DNA of 64,000 nucleotides from Mycolicibacterium fortuitum subsp. fortuitum (GCF_022179545.1 NZ_AP025518.1:4526001-4590000), one strand, 5' to 3'; positions 7,510-17,095 are shown, counted from the first letter of the stretch. Notes: generated by a model not told the origin, from the sequence alone. Numbers and translations: made by a program.

Positions 7510-9381
7510 CTATGTGTTCGACGCACGCTGAGTGAGGTCGTAGATGGTGACGTCATCGACGGTGACCGGGCGGTATCTGTCCTGGACCCAATCCGAGATC
7601 TCGGTGGCCGACCGGCTCCCGCTGGGGGTGTGTCCGCCGAATCCACCGGCCATGATCCGGGACCGGATGAAGTAGTGGATGGCGCCGTCGGCGACGAGAC
7701 GCTGGAACTCGTCGAGCGTGGGCGCCGGGTCCGTGCCGTTGAAGCCACCGACCGCCATCACCGGTGCGCGGGTGGCCAATTGGTATCCCGCGGCATTCGA
7801 CGAGCCCACCACCGCGGCCGCCCACCGGAAGCGATCGGCGTCTGCTGCCAGGGTCGCAGTCAGTGTCGGCCCGGGATCGGGAGCTGCGAACATCCCGCCG
7901 AACCCGCCGCCGCCTGGGCGCGATGGACCGACGGACGGAATCGCCCCGGTGTGCGGGCCGGCCGCGGTGGCGATCGAGTACGCGGCCGGCGCGGCCAGGC
8001 AAGCCGCGACCGCCAGCACCGCCGTCGCCCGCGCTACCGGGCGCTCCAACCGGGCGATCACGAGCAGCAATACCGCGGCTCCCACACCGGCCACTGCCAC
8101 CGTGGCCCGCAGCCACGGAAAGGCATCGTCGTTGCGCGCCAACAACACTGCGGCCAGGATCGCGGTCACGAGCATCGTCCCGGACATCGCGGTGGCGGCC
8201 CGGATGTCGCAGCGATGCCGCCACAAGGCCGTGGTGCCGATGCCGATGACCGCACCGATCGCCGGGGCCAGCGCCACGGTGTAGTACGGGTGGACGATGC
8301 CGTTCATGAAGCTGAACACCACGGCGGTGACCAAAAGCCAACCGCCCCAGAGAATCAACGCGGCCCGGGTCGGGTCGGTCCTGGCGGCCCGGCGGGACAG
8401 GTAGAGGCCGGCGACCAGGCAGATCAGCGCCGCGGGCAGCAACCAGCCGATATCGGCGCCCATCTGCGATCCGAACAGCCGGCCCGGCCCGACATCGAAG
8501 TTGAGATTGCCGAGGCCACCTGTCTCCTCACCGGTGAGCCGGCCCAAACCGTTGTAGCCCAAAGCCAGTTCGACGATGCTGTCGTGCTGCGAGCCGCCGA
8601 TGTAGGGCCGGGACGCGGCGGGCCAGAGTTCCACCAACGCCAGATACCAGCCACCACTGAGGACCATCGTGATTGCGGCGGCTGCGAGATCGAGGACACG
8701 TCGGCCCAACGGGCGGTCCCCGGCTACCAGCGCCGCTGCGGCGAGACCCGGCAACACCAGGAACGCCTGAAGCATCTTGGCCAGGAAACCGAAGCCGAGC
8801 GCGACGCCCGCACCGGCGAACCACCAACGGCTGGCGTCCTTCTCGATTCCGCGCTGCACACAGTAGGCCGCCACGATCAGCAGCAGCACCAGAAGCGCGT
8901 CGGGATTGTTGAACCGGAAGATCAACGCGGCCACCGGTGTCAGCGCCAGCACCGTACCGGCAAGCAGAGCAGCCGACGGCCCGGCCGCGCGCCGCACCGC
9001 CGCGTAGAGCATGGCGACCGAGCCGACCCCCATCAGCGCCTGCGGCGCCAGGATGCTCCACGAGCTCAGGCCGAACAGGCGCACCGACAGGTCGGTGATC
9101 CACAGCGCCGCGGGCGTCTTGTCCACGGTGATCGCGTTGCCCGCGTCGCTGGATCCGAACAGCATCGCGGTCCAGTTCTCGGCACCGGCCTGCGCGGCAG
9201 CCGAGTAGAACGCGTTGGCCCAGCCGCTGACCGAAAGGTTCCACAGGTAGAGCACGGCAGTTCCGGCCAACAGCAGGCCCAGGGCGATGTATCGGGTGAT
9301 CGCGGTCGAGCTGCGGAGCGTCGACTCCTCGGGTGTCGCCGCCTGCACCTCGGCAGCGGGGTGCGCGGCAACAAGGGTCAC
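7510..9381 (-). CDS. GT-C membrane glycosyltransferase (ArnT/PMT, YkcB-like), paralogue
   Basis: A 623-aa polytopic enzyme of the same family as the gene at 4234. It has WANAFYSAAAQAGAENW then DAGNAITVDKTPAALW in the first outer loop, about a dozen spans, and a soluble C-terminal domain with MAVGGFNGTDPAPTLDEFQ. It probably transfers a sugar from a polyprenyl-phosphate carrier to an envelope acceptor. The start is MTLVAAHPAA at 9381, 22 bases after the histidine-kinase stop and in the same operon. Two related GT-C enzymes around one GT2-GtrA donor enzyme suggest two acceptors or two linkages from one donor. That is inference. Confidence 0.85.
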   Translation of the reverse strand: MTLVAAHPAAEVQAATPEESTLRSSTAITRYIALGLLLAGTAVLYLWNLSVSGWANAFYSAAAQAGAENWTAMLFGSSDAGNAITVDKTPAALWITDLSVRLFGLSSWSILAPQALMGVGSVAMLYAAVRRAAGPSAALLAGTVLALTPVAALIFRFNNPDALLVLLLIVAAYCVQRGIEKDASRWWFAGAGVALGFGFLAKMLQAFLVLPGLAAAALVAGDRPLGRRVLDLAAAAITMVLSGGWYLALVELWPAASRPYIGGSQHDSIVELALGYNGLGRLTGEETGGLGNLNFDVGPGRLFGSQMGADIGWLLPAALICLVAGLYLSRRAARTDPTRAALILWGGWLLVTAVVFSFMNGIVHPYYTVALAPAIGAVIGIGTTALWRHRCDIRAATAMSGTMLVTAILAAVLLARNDDAFPWLRATVAVAGVGAAVLLLVIARLERPVARATAVLAVAACLAAPAAYSIATAAGPHTGAIPSVGPSRPGGGGFGGMFAAPDPGPTLTATLAADADRFRWAAAVVGSSNAAGYQLATRAPVMAVGGFNGTDPAPTLDEFQRLVADGAIHYFIRSRIMAGGFGGHTPSGSRSATEISDWVQDRYRPVTVDDVTIYDLTQRASNT

Positions 9382-9403
9382 GCCTTCATCGTTGCCGTGC
9401 CCG

Positions 9404-10978
9404 CTAGGTGCCGGATTGGTCCATCCTGTGCGTGCCCTGTGAGCTCAGCTGTGGCAGCCGCACCACGAACTCCGTCGAGCCCGCAGTACTGCTCACGTCG
9501 ATGGTGCCGCCGTGTGCCTTGACCACAGCGGCCACGATCGCCAGTCCCAGCCCGGTGCTGCCCTCCCGCCGCGAGCGCGACGAGTCGCCGCGCGCGAACC
9601 GCTCGAACACGTCGGGCAGCAGGGATGCCGGGATGCCGGGCCCGTCGTCCGCGACGGACAGCAGCACCGCGTCCGGTTCGGGTTTCAGCGCCACCGTGAC
9701 CGACGTGCCCGAGGGCGTGTGAGTTCGTGCGTTGGCCAACAGGTTGGCCAGCACCTGGTGCAGCCTTGCCTCGTCGCCGTCGACCACGACCGGGTCCTCG
9801 GGCAGATCCAGCGACCACTGGTGATCCGGGCCGGCGATGTGGGCGTCGCTGACCGAGTCGACCACGAGGCGGGACAGATCCACGCTTTCGCGTTCCAGGG
9901 GCCGGCCGGCGTCGAGCCGGGCCAGCAACAGCATGTCCTCGACCAGCTGCGTCATCCGCGTGGTCTCGGACTCCACCCGGTTCATCGCATGGGCCACGTC
10001 AGCGGGCAGTTCATCGTGTTTGCGCTGGGCCAGCTCCGTATAGCCCCTGATCGCGGCCAGCGGTGTCCGCAACTCGTGACTGGCGTCGGCGACGAATTGG
10101 CGCACCCGTGTCTCACTGGCGTGCCGAGCCGACAACGCACTGGCGATACGGTCGAGCATGCGGTTCAGCGAGGTGCCGAGCTGGCCGACTTCAGTGTGGG
10201 CCGTGGCAGGGTCGACCGGCACGATCGGCGTGGGCAACTCCACCTCGCCACGGTCGAGTTCGAGATCGGCCACTCTTCGCGCCGCCGCCGAAACGCGGGA
10301 GAGCGGGGCAAGTTGGCGCCGCAGGATGAGGATGCCCGCAGTCGTCGCGGCGATCAGCGCGATGGCGGCCAGCACACAGAACATCCCGAGGACCCACAGC
10401 AAGGTGTCGTCGACGACGGCGGTCGGCAGGCCGGTCACGATGGTCTGCGAGCCGCCGTGGCGTGGATGCAGGCCGATCAGCCGGTACCGTCCGAGCCCGT
10501 CGAGGTCAACGGTTTCGGGCTCCCGAGTAGCCGAGACCTGGGACAGTTGCGTGGCCGCGGTCGCGCTCACCTCGACGCGGTCACCGTCGGCGGTGATGAC
10601 GCCGGCGTCCACCGGACGATTCGGCGCCACCACCGCTCCGACCGTGCGGGCGGCCTGCCCCGGGGCGTTCAGGAATCCAGGACCCGGTCCGTCCTCGGGG
10701 TCGAACGGAAAGCGGTGATGGCGGTGCATTCCCGGCGGGGGCGGGGTCCCCGGTGGTGGCGGCGGCAATTCGAAGATGGCGGCCGAGCGCCGGCCGGCCT
10801 CGATCAGTTGGTCGTCGAGCTGGTTCATCAGAAACCGTTGCAGCGCAAACTCTGTCGCCACGCCGATACTCGCGCATACCACCGCCAGCAGAGCAACCTG
10901 GGTGACCACCAGCCGCGCCCGCAGCGACCACGTCCGTGGCGCCCACCAGCGGGCGGAGCTCGCGGTCCCGGCCGTCAC
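9404..10978 (-). CDS. Sensor histidine kinase (TcrY/TrcS-like)
   Basis: 524 aa if translation starts at the GTG at 10978, just after the response-regulator stop. In-frame ATGs at 11002 and 11011 are alternatives. TM1 is near residues 20-42. The outer domain (~43-190) has a Pro-rich stretch followed by HRHHRF. TM2 is near 195-220, then HAMP, the H-box DASHELRTPLAAIRGY, NLLANARTHTP (N box) and DDGPGIP/GSTGLGLAIV (G boxes). It is partner of the adjacent OmpR-type regulator and is transcribed ahead of three glycosylation genes, so envelope glycosylation is a likely target. The signal is unknown. Confidence 0.92.
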   Translation of the reverse strand: MTAGTASSARWWAPRTWSLRARLVVTQVALLAVVCASIGVATEFALQRFLMNQLDDQLIEAGRRSAAIFELPPPPPGTPPPPGMHRHHRFPFDPEDGPGPGFLNAPGQAARTVGAVVAPNRPVDAGVITADGDRVEVSATAATQLSQVSATREPETVDLDGLGRYRLIGLHPRHGGSQTIVTGLPTAVVDDTLLWVLGMFCVLAAIALIAATTAGILILRRQLAPLSRVSAAARRVADLELDRGEVELPTPIVPVDPATAHTEVGQLGTSLNRMLDRIASALSARHASETRVRQFVADASHELRTPLAAIRGYTELAQRKHDELPADVAHAMNRVESETTRMTQLVEDMLLLARLDAGRPLERESVDLSRLVVDSVSDAHIAGPDHQWSLDLPEDPVVVDGDEARLHQVLANLLANARTHTPSGTSVTVALKPEPDAVLLSVADDGPGIPASLLPDVFERFARGDSSRSRREGSTGLGLAIVAAVVKAHGGTIDVSSTAGSTEFVVRLPQLSSQGTHRMDQSGT

Positions 10979-10979
10979 C

Positions 10980-11732
10980 TCAGCGCGCGGGCCGCAGGAC
11001 ATAACCCGCACCGCGCAGCGTGTGGATCATCGGTTCCCGTCCGCTGTCGATCTTCTTGCGCAGATACGAGACATACAGCTCGACGATGTTGGAACGGCCG
11101 CCGAAGTCGTAGCTCCACACGCGGTCGAGGATCTGGGCCTTGCTCAACACGCGCTTGGCGTTGCGCATCATGAAGCGCAGCAGCTCGAACTCGGTGGCGG
11201 TGAGGGTGATGGGATCACCGGCGCGGGTCACCTCATGGCTGTCCTCATCGAGGACGAGGTCGCCGACGACGATCTTGGCGCCGCCGTCCTCACTGGTGAC
11301 GCCGGTGCGCCGGAGCAGCGCACGCAGCCGCAGCACCACTTCCTCCAGGCTGAACGGTTTGGTGACGTAGTCGTCACCGCCTGCGGTCAGGCCCGCGATG
11401 CGGTCCTCCACCGAATCCTTGGCGGTAAGCAGCAGCAGGGGCAGCCCGGGAATCTGTTCACGCAGCTTGCGCAGGACATCCAGACCACTCATGTCGGGCA
11501 GCATCACGTCGAGTACGACCACGTCGGGCGGGCTCTCGCGGGCCGCGGCGATGGCACTTGCGCCGTCGCCTGCCGTAGCGATGTCCCAGCCCTCGTATCG
11601 CAGCGCCATCGAGACGAGTTCGGCCAGTACCGGTTCGTCGTCGACTACCAGGACCTGGATCGGATTGCCATCGGCACGGCGCATGACGGCGCGCCCGGAC
11701 TCGGAATCGGTGCCATTGGTCGTGCTGCTCAC
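10980..11732 (-). CDS. OmpR/PhoB-family response regulator (TcrX/TrcR-like)
   Basis: The receiver domain has acidic DDEP, the phospho-acceptor Asp in VVLDVMLPDM, Thr in LLLTAKD and Lys in YVTKPFS. The C-terminal winged helix carries TATEFELLRFMM and ELYVSYLRKKID. The sequence closely resembles M. tuberculosis TcrX as I remember it. Start: GTG at 11732 gives 250 aa and lies six bases from an AATAAT -10 box (leaderless); ATG at 11684 gives 234 aa, the length I recall for TcrX. It is first gene of the operon with the kinase and the glycosyltransferases. Confidence 0.92.
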   Translation of the reverse strand: MSSTTNGTDSESGRAVMRRADGNPIQVLVVDDEPVLAELVSMALRYEGWDIATAGDGASAIAAARESPPDVVVLDVMLPDMSGLDVLRKLREQIPGLPLLLLTAKDSVEDRIAGLTAGGDDYVTKPFSLEEVVLRLRALLRRTGVTSEDGGAKIVVGDLVLDEDSHEVTRAGDPITLTATEFELLRFMMRNAKRVLSKAQILDRVWSYDFGGRSNIVELYVSYLRKKIDSGREPMIHTLRGAGYVLRPAR

Positions 11733-11738
11733 CCGGTT

Positions 11739-11744
11739 ATTATT
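11739..11744 (-). promoter_or_regulatory. Putative -10 box of the two-component/glycosyltransferase operon
   Basis: AATAAT on the minus strand (5 of 6 bases of TATAAT) ends six bases before the GTG at 11732. This suits a leaderless transcript. No clear -35 box is seen. Confidence 0.4.
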
Positions 11745-11862
11745 CGCCCGCTCGTTAGGCCCCGACTGAGCGCTTTCTATGTGCCGGCTGTGAAGAATCG
11801 CCACATCTGGGCCAGAGCCCGTACACAGCGGGCACACAGCCGGCCGCGGCAACGTGGACCGA

Positions 11863-12294
11863 ATGAGCATCCGACCCACTGTTGCCGCAGTCGGCATCGC
11901 GACGGCGATCGCAGGGCTCGGCGGCGCGGCGGTGTATGCCGCCACCGACACCCAGGACCCCGGCCGCCACGGGCCGCCGCCCTGGATGCAGGGGCAATCC
12001 CACGAAAGGCCCGATCCCGCCACAATCCACAGCGAGGCGGTGCTGACCGAGGGCGGCGGCTACCGTACAGCGCTGTTTCAAACCGGCACGATCACCGACC
12101 TGAGCGCAACGTCGGTCACGGTGCGCAGCAACGACGGATTCGTCCAGACCTACAGCCTGCCCGACGGCGCCAAGCCTCCGTTCGGGGTCAACGACCGGGT
12201 CCTGGTCCGCGGCACCCGCAGCGGCACGGCACCGCAGGACAAGCCGACGGTCACCAGCATCGCCGAGGCGCCCGGTCCTCAACCGTTGCCGTAG
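11863..12294 (+). CDS. Small exported protein with DUF5666-like beta domain
   Basis: About 143 aa from ATG 11863 (a GTG at 11854 is also in frame). It has an N-terminal signal or anchor helix, TVAAVGIATAIAGLGGAAVY, then a Pro/His-rich linker and a beta-rich segment. That segment reads GTITDLSATSVTVRSNDG and GVNDRVLVRGT, reminiscent of the OB-like DUF5666 repeat. Divergent from the two-component operon, so it may be a target of it. Its last 16 bases overlap the 3' end of the convergent small gene. Function unknown. Confidence 0.72.
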   Translation: MSIRPTVAAVGIATAIAGLGGAAVYAATDTQDPGRHGPPPWMQGQSHERPDPATIHSEAVLTEGGGYRTALFQTGTITDLSATSVTVRSNDGFVQTYSLPDGAKPPFGVNDRVLVRGTRSGTAPQDKPTVTSIAEAPGPQPLP

Positions 12295-12518
12295 CCGTCG
12301 GGCAGATCCACCTTCACCGTCGGCTTCGCGAAAGAAGTCTCGAGTTCGGTGGGAGCTGTTGTCTTCGTTACGGTTTCACCGACGTTGACCGCCGGTACCG
12401 CACGACTGCTCGGCGCCTCGGCCATCGTCGCCCCGAATGCGCCCATCGTTGCCAGTGCGATCGCTCCGACACCGGCCATCACGTACTTGGTCCGCTTGCT
12501 GCGGTCGTCTCCTGTCAC
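12279..12518 (-). CDS. Small exported protein, tandem family member A
   Basis: 79 aa. It starts at GTG 12518 with GGGAGG five bases upstream. A single hydrophobic segment (~res 12-34, MAGVGAIALATMGAFGAT) is followed by a Thr/Pro-rich tail with VNVGETVTKTTAPTELETS. The tail pattern G-x-T-x-T-x-TT-x-P is shared with the next two genes, which marks them as tandem paralogues. This copy ends in GYGNG where the others end GFAT(P/T)H. Probably secreted or membrane-anchored. No function can be assigned. Confidence 0.7.
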   Translation of the reverse strand: MTGDDRSKRTKYVMAGVGAIALATMGAFGATMAEAPSSRAVPAVNVGETVTKTTAPTELETSFAKPTVKVDLPDGYGNG

Positions 12519-12593
12519 AGAAACCTCCCTACCGGGGCCCGCGGGCGAGGTAAACCCGACTCAGGCGGCCCCGGCAAGTGAGATCAGCGGTGA

Positions 12594-12863
12594 TCAGTGC
12601 GGTGTGGCAAACCCGGACGGCGTGGTCGCCGAGACCGTCGGCGAGGCCTCGGACGTCTCGGGAGCAGACGGCGCAGTCGTCTCGGTAACCGTCTGTCCAG
12701 TGGTGATGGCAGGCGGCTCCACCCGCTGCTGGGCTCCGGCGAGGCCCCCGCCCATCGCCACCCCGAGCACGGCCGTAGCTAACCCGCCGATCGCCCCGAC
12801 GCCGGCGGTGACCAATTTGAGATTTCGCTGATTGTTTTCCTTCGCGCTACCCAATGCGCTCAC
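12594..12863 (-). CDS. Small exported protein, tandem family member B
   Basis: About 86-89 aa. The hydrophobic segment VTAGVGAIGGLATAVLGVAM is followed by a low-complexity tail, TTGQTVTETTAPSAPETS, ending GFATPH. GTG 12863 touches the ribosome site GGGAGG, while a TTG at 12854 is spaced 8 bases from it and may be the true start. It is paralogous to the genes on both sides, with the same orientation and short gaps (75 and 62 bases). Confidence 0.68.
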   Translation of the reverse strand: MSALGSAKENNQRNLKLVTAGVGAIGGLATAVLGVAMGGGLAGAQQRVEPPAITTGQTVTETTAPSAPETSEASPTVSATTPSGFATPH

Positions 12864-12925
12864 CTCCCGTCGCACGTATAACCCCGGCGGGTGGAGGTGA
12901 AACCAAGATCGGCGAGCGCGCCCGC

Positions 12926-13183
12926 TCAGTGCGTGGTGGCGAACCCGGACGGCGGCGTGTACCCCTTGATCGCAGGCACAGCCATCGACACCGCCGGCGC
13001 GGTCGGCGGGGTGGTCTCGGTGCTGGTCTGACCGATGTTCATATGCGATCCGGAAGCCAAGGGCTGCGAAGCGGCCCCCAGGTGAACGTCCGAGACCGCT
13101 CCGAACACGCCCAGCCCCACCACTGCCGCCCCACCGGCGACCGCAGCGATCACTTTCACATTCTTCAGTCCGCTGACCTTCAT
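12926..13183 (-). CDS. Small exported protein, tandem family member C
   Basis: 85 aa from ATG 13183, with a hydrophobic segment VIAAVAGGAAVVGLGVFGAV and the family tail HMNIGQTSTETTPPTAPAVS, ending GFATTH. It is first in transcription order of the three-gene tandem array and divergent from oppB. The conserved C-terminal GFATxH suggests a short recognition or binding element. Function unknown. No clear Shine-Dalgarno precedes the ATG. Confidence 0.7.
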   Translation of the reverse strand: MKVSGLKNVKVIAAVAGGAAVVGLGVFGAVSDVHLGAASQPLASGSHMNIGQTSTETTPPTAPAVSMAVPAIKGYTPPSGFATTH

Positions 13184-13315
13184 GTATTTCAGTGAACGCC
13201 TGATTTCTATGCCGAGGCTGTGGCACGACTGTCAGTTACCCGTTGAGCGCTGACCGGTTTCCGCTTCCGGCTGATTTACCCTGTCTGGCATGCAGCCGTG
13301 GGCAGGACCGACCGG

Positions 13316-14293
13316 ATGACGCGCTTTCTGGCGCGCCGGCTGCTCAACTACATCGTCTTGCTGGCCCTGGCATCGTTCCTGACGTTCACGCTGACGTCGC
13401 TGAACTTCAAACCTCTCGACAGCCTCGAGCAGCGCAATCCACGGCCACCGCAGTCCGCGATCGACGCCAAGGCCGCCGAGCTCGGCCTCGACAAACCCAT
13501 CCCGCTCCGCTACGCGAACTGGGCGGCCGACGCGGTCCGCGGCGACTTCGGCACCACAGTGACCGGTCAGCCGGTGAGTGACGAGCTGTGGCGACGCATC
13601 GGGGTGACCCTGCGGTTGCTCGTCATCGGCGCGATATCGGGAGCTGTGATCGGTGTGGTGGTCGGGGCTTGGGGCGCCATCCGTCAGTACCGGCTGTCCG
13701 ACCGCGTGATCACCGTGCTGTCCCTGCTGGTGATCAGTACGCCGTCCTTCGTGATCGCCAACATGCTGATCCTGGCCGCACTGAACGTGAACTCGGTTCT
13801 CGGCGTCCAGATCTTCGAGTACACGGGAGAGACGGCGCCGGTTCCCGTCGGCGGTCCCTGGGACCAGTTCGTCGACCGGTTGCAACACCTGGTGCTTCCG
13901 ACGTTCACCCTGGCGCTGATGGCCATCGCCGGCTACAGCCGGTACCAGCGCAACGCGATGCTCGATGTGCTCGGCCAAGACTTCATCCGCACCGCCCGGG
14001 CCAAGGGGCTGACTCGGCGCCGCGCCCTGTTCAAGCACGGGCTGCGTACCGCACTCATCCCGATGGCCACGCTGTTCGCCTACGGGGTGGCCGGACTGGT
14101 CACCGGTTCGGTGTTCGTCGAAAAGATCTTCGGCTGGCACGGCATGGGTGAATGGGTGGTGCAAGGCATTGCCACCCAGGACACCAACATCATCGCGGCC
14201 ATCACAGTGTTCACGGGCACCGTGATCCTGGTGGCCGGTCTGCTCTCCGACGTCATCTACGCGATGCTCGACCCGAGGGTGCGAGTCACATGA
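13316..14293 (+). CDS. oppB: Oligopeptide ABC transporter permease OppB
   Basis: 325-aa inner-membrane permease with six spans. It begins [20 protein letters not shown], the standard DppB/OppB first helix. The coupling-helix EAA-type motif [20 protein letters not shown] (~res 220-240) contacts the ATPase. I use ATG 13316; GTG 13298 is also in frame. oppC and oppD follow with ATGA overlaps. The same oppB-C-D order sits beside canA in M. tuberculosis (Rv1283c-Rv1281c), which supports the name. Confidence 0.93.
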   Translation: MTRFLARRLLNYIVLLALASFLTFTLTSLNFKPLDSLEQRNPRPPQSAIDAKAAELGLDKPIPLRYANWAADAVRGDFGTTVTGQPVSDELWRRIGVTLRLLVIGAISGAVIGVVVGAWGAIRQYRLSDRVITVLSLLVISTPSFVIANMLILAALNVNSVLGVQIFEYTGETAPVPVGGPWDQFVDRLQHLVLPTFTLALMAIAGYSRYQRNAMLDVLGQDFIRTARAKGLTRRRALFKHGLRTALIPMATLFAYGVAGLVTGSVFVEKIFGWHGMGEWVVQGIATQDTNIIAAITVFTGTVILVAGLLSDVIYAMLDPRVRVT

Positions 14294-15255
14294 CCCAGAC
14301 CTCAGCTCCCACCGGGGATGCCGCCGCGGCCCGCTCGGGTCTGCACACCGAGGAGTTCGCCACCCGGCGCACCCTCGTTTTCCGCCGGTTCCTGCGCAAC
14401 TGGCCCGCCGTGGCGTCGCTGGCACTGCTCGTGATCATGTTCGTGGCCTGCTATGTGCTGCCATCGCTGCTGCCCTACAGCTATTCGGACCTCGACTACT
14501 ACGCGCTGCAAGAGCCACCGTCGACCGATCACTGGTTCGGCACCAATGCACTCGGGCAGGACATCTTCGCCCAAACCCTGCGCGGCATGCAGAAATCCAT
14601 GCTCATCGGTGTGTGCGTGGCGTTCATCTCGACCGTCATCGCCGCAACGGTCGGTTCGGTCGCCGGATACTTCGGTGGCTGGCGCGACCGTACGCTCATG
14701 TGGATCGTCGATGTGCTGCTGGTGGTACCCAGCTTCATCCTCATCGCGATCGTCACACCCCGGTTGAGCCAGTCCGATCGCGTGTTCTGGCTGATCGTGC
14801 TGCTCTCGGCGTTCAGCTGGATGATCAGCTCGCGCATCGTGCGCGGGATGACCCTGAGCCTGCGGGAACGCGAATTCGTCTTGGCCGCCCGCTATATGGG
14901 CGTGAGCAGCTGGCGCATCATCGTGCGCCACATCCTGCCCAACGTGGCATCCATCCTCATCATCGACACCGCTCTCAATGTCGGGGTGGCGATCCTGTCC
15001 GAAACCGGTTTGAGCTACCTGGGATTCGGCATCCAGGCGCCCGATGTATCGCTGGGCACATTGATCGCCGACGGCACCAAGTCCGCCACCACCTTCCCCT
15101 GGGTGTTCCTGTTCCCGGCCGGGGTGCTGGTGCTGATCATCCTGTGCGCCAACCTGATCGGCGACGGTCTGCGCGACGCGATCGATCCGGGGAGCGGCCG
15201 GCTACGGCGGCGGAAGTTCAATCACCGGCTCCGCCGGGGGCAGGCACGCGGATGA
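14290..15255 (+). CDS. oppC: Oligopeptide ABC transporter permease OppC
   Basis: 321 aa with the OppC N-terminal domain ([20 protein letters not shown]), an outer-loop [19 protein letters not shown] motif typical of DppC/OppC, and the EAA loop [20 protein letters not shown]. It pairs with OppB to form the pore. The ATG at 14290 overlaps the oppB stop by four bases, and the gene ends in another ATGA overlap with oppD. The three genes are clearly one translational unit. Confidence 0.94.
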   Translation: MTQTSAPTGDAAAARSGLHTEEFATRRTLVFRRFLRNWPAVASLALLVIMFVACYVLPSLLPYSYSDLDYYALQEPPSTDHWFGTNALGQDIFAQTLRGMQKSMLIGVCVAFISTVIAATVGSVAGYFGGWRDRTLMWIVDVLLVVPSFILIAIVTPRLSQSDRVFWLIVLLSAFSWMISSRIVRGMTLSLREREFVLAARYMGVSSWRIIVRHILPNVASILIIDTALNVGVAILSETGLSYLGFGIQAPDVSLGTLIADGTKSATTFPWVFLFPAGVLVLIILCANLIGDGLRDAIDPGSGRLRRRKFNHRLRRGQARG

Positions 15256-17093
15256 CACGACTCCTCGAAGTTGCCGATCTGACGGTGGACTTCCCCACCG
15301 ACACCAACGTGGTACATGCGGTCCGGGGCGTTGACTTTCACGTCGACGCCGGCGAGGTCGTCGCCCTCGTCGGGGAATCCGGCGCGGGGAAATCGGCCAG
15401 CGCCATGGCCGTCGTGGGTCTGTCGCCCGAGTTCGCCGAGGTGTCCGGATCGGTGCGGCTGCGGGGTGAGGAACTGATCGGCCGTTCTGATGCCGAGATG
15501 TCGCGAATTCGCGGCAACACGATCGGCACGGTGTTCCAGGACCCGATGTCCGCGCTGACCCCGGTGTACACCGTGGGCGATCAGATCGCCGAGGCGCTGC
15601 AGGCACACAACCGCGACCTGGGCCGGCGCGCGGCCCGGTCCCGAGCGGTGGAACTGCTGGAGCTGGTCGGCATCGCCCAGCCGGAGCAACGCGCCCGCTC
15701 GTTCCCCCACGAGCTGTCGGGCGGCGAACGCCAGCGCGTGGTCATCGCCATCGCCATCGCCAACGACCCCGATCTGCTGATCTGCGACGAGCCCACCACC
15801 GCGCTGGATGTCACGGTCCAGGCGCAGATCCTCGACGTGCTCAAGACCGCACGCGACGTCACGGGAGCCGGGGTGCTGATCATCACCCACGACCTCGGCG
15901 TGGTGGCCGAGTTCGCCGACCGGGCCCTGGTGATGTACGCCGGACGGGCCGTCGAGGATGCCCCCGTCGCCGGCCTGTACGAACGGGCACGGATGCCGTA
16001 CACCGTGGGGCTGCTCGGTTCGGTTCCGCGCCTGGACGCCCCGCAGGGCACCCGGCTCGTGCCGATCCCGGGTGCACCGCCGTCGCTCACCACGACACCG
16101 ACCGGCTGCCCGTTCGCGCCGCGCTGCCCGCTGGCCATCGACGAATGTGAAGCCGCCGAGCCAGAACTCATCGAGTTGGCTCCGGATCACCATGCCGCCT
16201 GCATCCGCACCGAGCAGGTGGCCGGGCGTAGCGCCGCCGAGATCTATCAGGTACCGGGCACGGCGGGCACCACCGCGGAGAAACCCTCGGACGACGCCGA
16301 TGTGGTGCTGCGAGTGCGCGAGCTGACCAAGACGTACAAGCTCACCAAGGGCGTCGTGTTCCGCAGACAGGTCGGTGAGGTCAAAGCGGTCGACAACATC
16401 AGCTTCGACCTGCGCAGTGGACGCACCCTCGGAATCGTCGGTGAGTCCGGATCCGGCAAATCCACGACCTTGCACCAGATCCTGAACCTCACCGGCCCGC
16501 AATCGGGTTCGATCGAAGTGCTCGGCTCCGACGTTGCCACCCTGAACCGCAAGACGCGCCGCGCCCTGCGCACCGACCTTCAAGTGGTGTTCCAGGATCC
16601 GGTCGCCTCACTGGATCCGCGCCTGCCGGTGTCAGAGGTGCTGGCAGAGCCGTTGATCGCCAACGGCCTCGACAAACCGCGAATCGACGGCCGCGTGGCC
16701 GAGCTGCTCGAGCTGGTGGGCCTGCGACGCGCCGACGCCGGCCGCTATCCGGCCGAGTTCTCCGGCGGCCAGAAACAGCGAATCGGGATCGCCCGGGCTC
16801 TCGCACTGCAGCCCAAGATCATCGCGCTCGACGAGCCGGTCTCCGCCCTGGACGTGTCCATCCAGGCCGGAATCATCAACCTGCTGCTGGACCTCCAGGA
16901 CCAGTTCGGCCTGGCCTATCTGTTCGTCTCCCACGATCTGTCAGTGGTCAAGCATCTGGCCCACGACATCGTCGTGATGTACAAGGGCGCGGTCGTCGAG
17001 CAAGGTTCTTCAGATGCGGTGTTCACCGACCCGCAGCACCCGTACACCCGCAAGTTGCTGGCCGCCGTGCCGCAACCGAAGCCGGTCGACTGA
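15252..17093 (+). CDS. oppD: Oligopeptide ABC transporter, fused double ATPase OppD
   Basis: 613 aa with two nucleotide-binding domains, equivalent to DppD plus DppF. NBD1 has [23 protein letters not shown] and [15 protein letters not shown]2 (~res 350-610) has [24 protein letters not shown] and [12 protein letters not shown]. Between them lies the peptide-importer C-terminal domain with four cysteines, [15 protein letters not shown] plus HHAAC. Such cysteines can ligate a [4Fe-4S] cluster in mycobacterial OppD, as I recall from published structural work. It energises peptide uptake with OppBC and OppA. It ends two bases from the convergent HTTM gene. Confidence 0.94.
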   Translation: MTRLLEVADLTVDFPTDTNVVHAVRGVDFHVDAGEVVALVGESGAGKSASAMAVVGLSPEFAEVSGSVRLRGEELIGRSDAEMSRIRGNTIGTVFQDPMSALTPVYTVGDQIAEALQAHNRDLGRRAARSRAVELLELVGIAQPEQRARSFPHELSGGERQRVVIAIAIANDPDLLICDEPTTALDVTVQAQILDVLKTARDVTGAGVLIITHDLGVVAEFADRALVMYAGRAVEDAPVAGLYERARMPYTVGLLGSVPRLDAPQGTRLVPIPGAPPSLTTTPTGCPFAPRCPLAIDECEAAEPELIELAPDHHAACIRTEQVAGRSAAEIYQVPGTAGTTAEKPSDDADVVLRVRELTKTYKLTKGVVFRRQVGEVKAVDNISFDLRSGRTLGIVGESGSGKSTTLHQILNLTGPQSGSIEVLGSDVATLNRKTRRALRTDLQVVFQDPVASLDPRLPVSEVLAEPLIANGLDKPRIDGRVAELLELVGLRRADAGRYPAEFSGGQKQRIGIARALALQPKIIALDEPVSALDVSIQAGIINLLLDLQDQFGLAYLFVSHDLSVVKHLAHDIVVMYKGAVVEQGSSDAVFTDPQHPYTRKLLAAVPQPKPVD

Positions 17094-17095
17094 GT

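Noticed and set aside
7455..7748. N-terminal extension of the GT2-GtrA protein
   Set aside because: The extra residues are Ser/Thr/Arg/Pro-rich and overlap the upstream GT-C gene in antisense-like composition; MTTLVEQPEQ at 7454 begins a normal GT2 protein.
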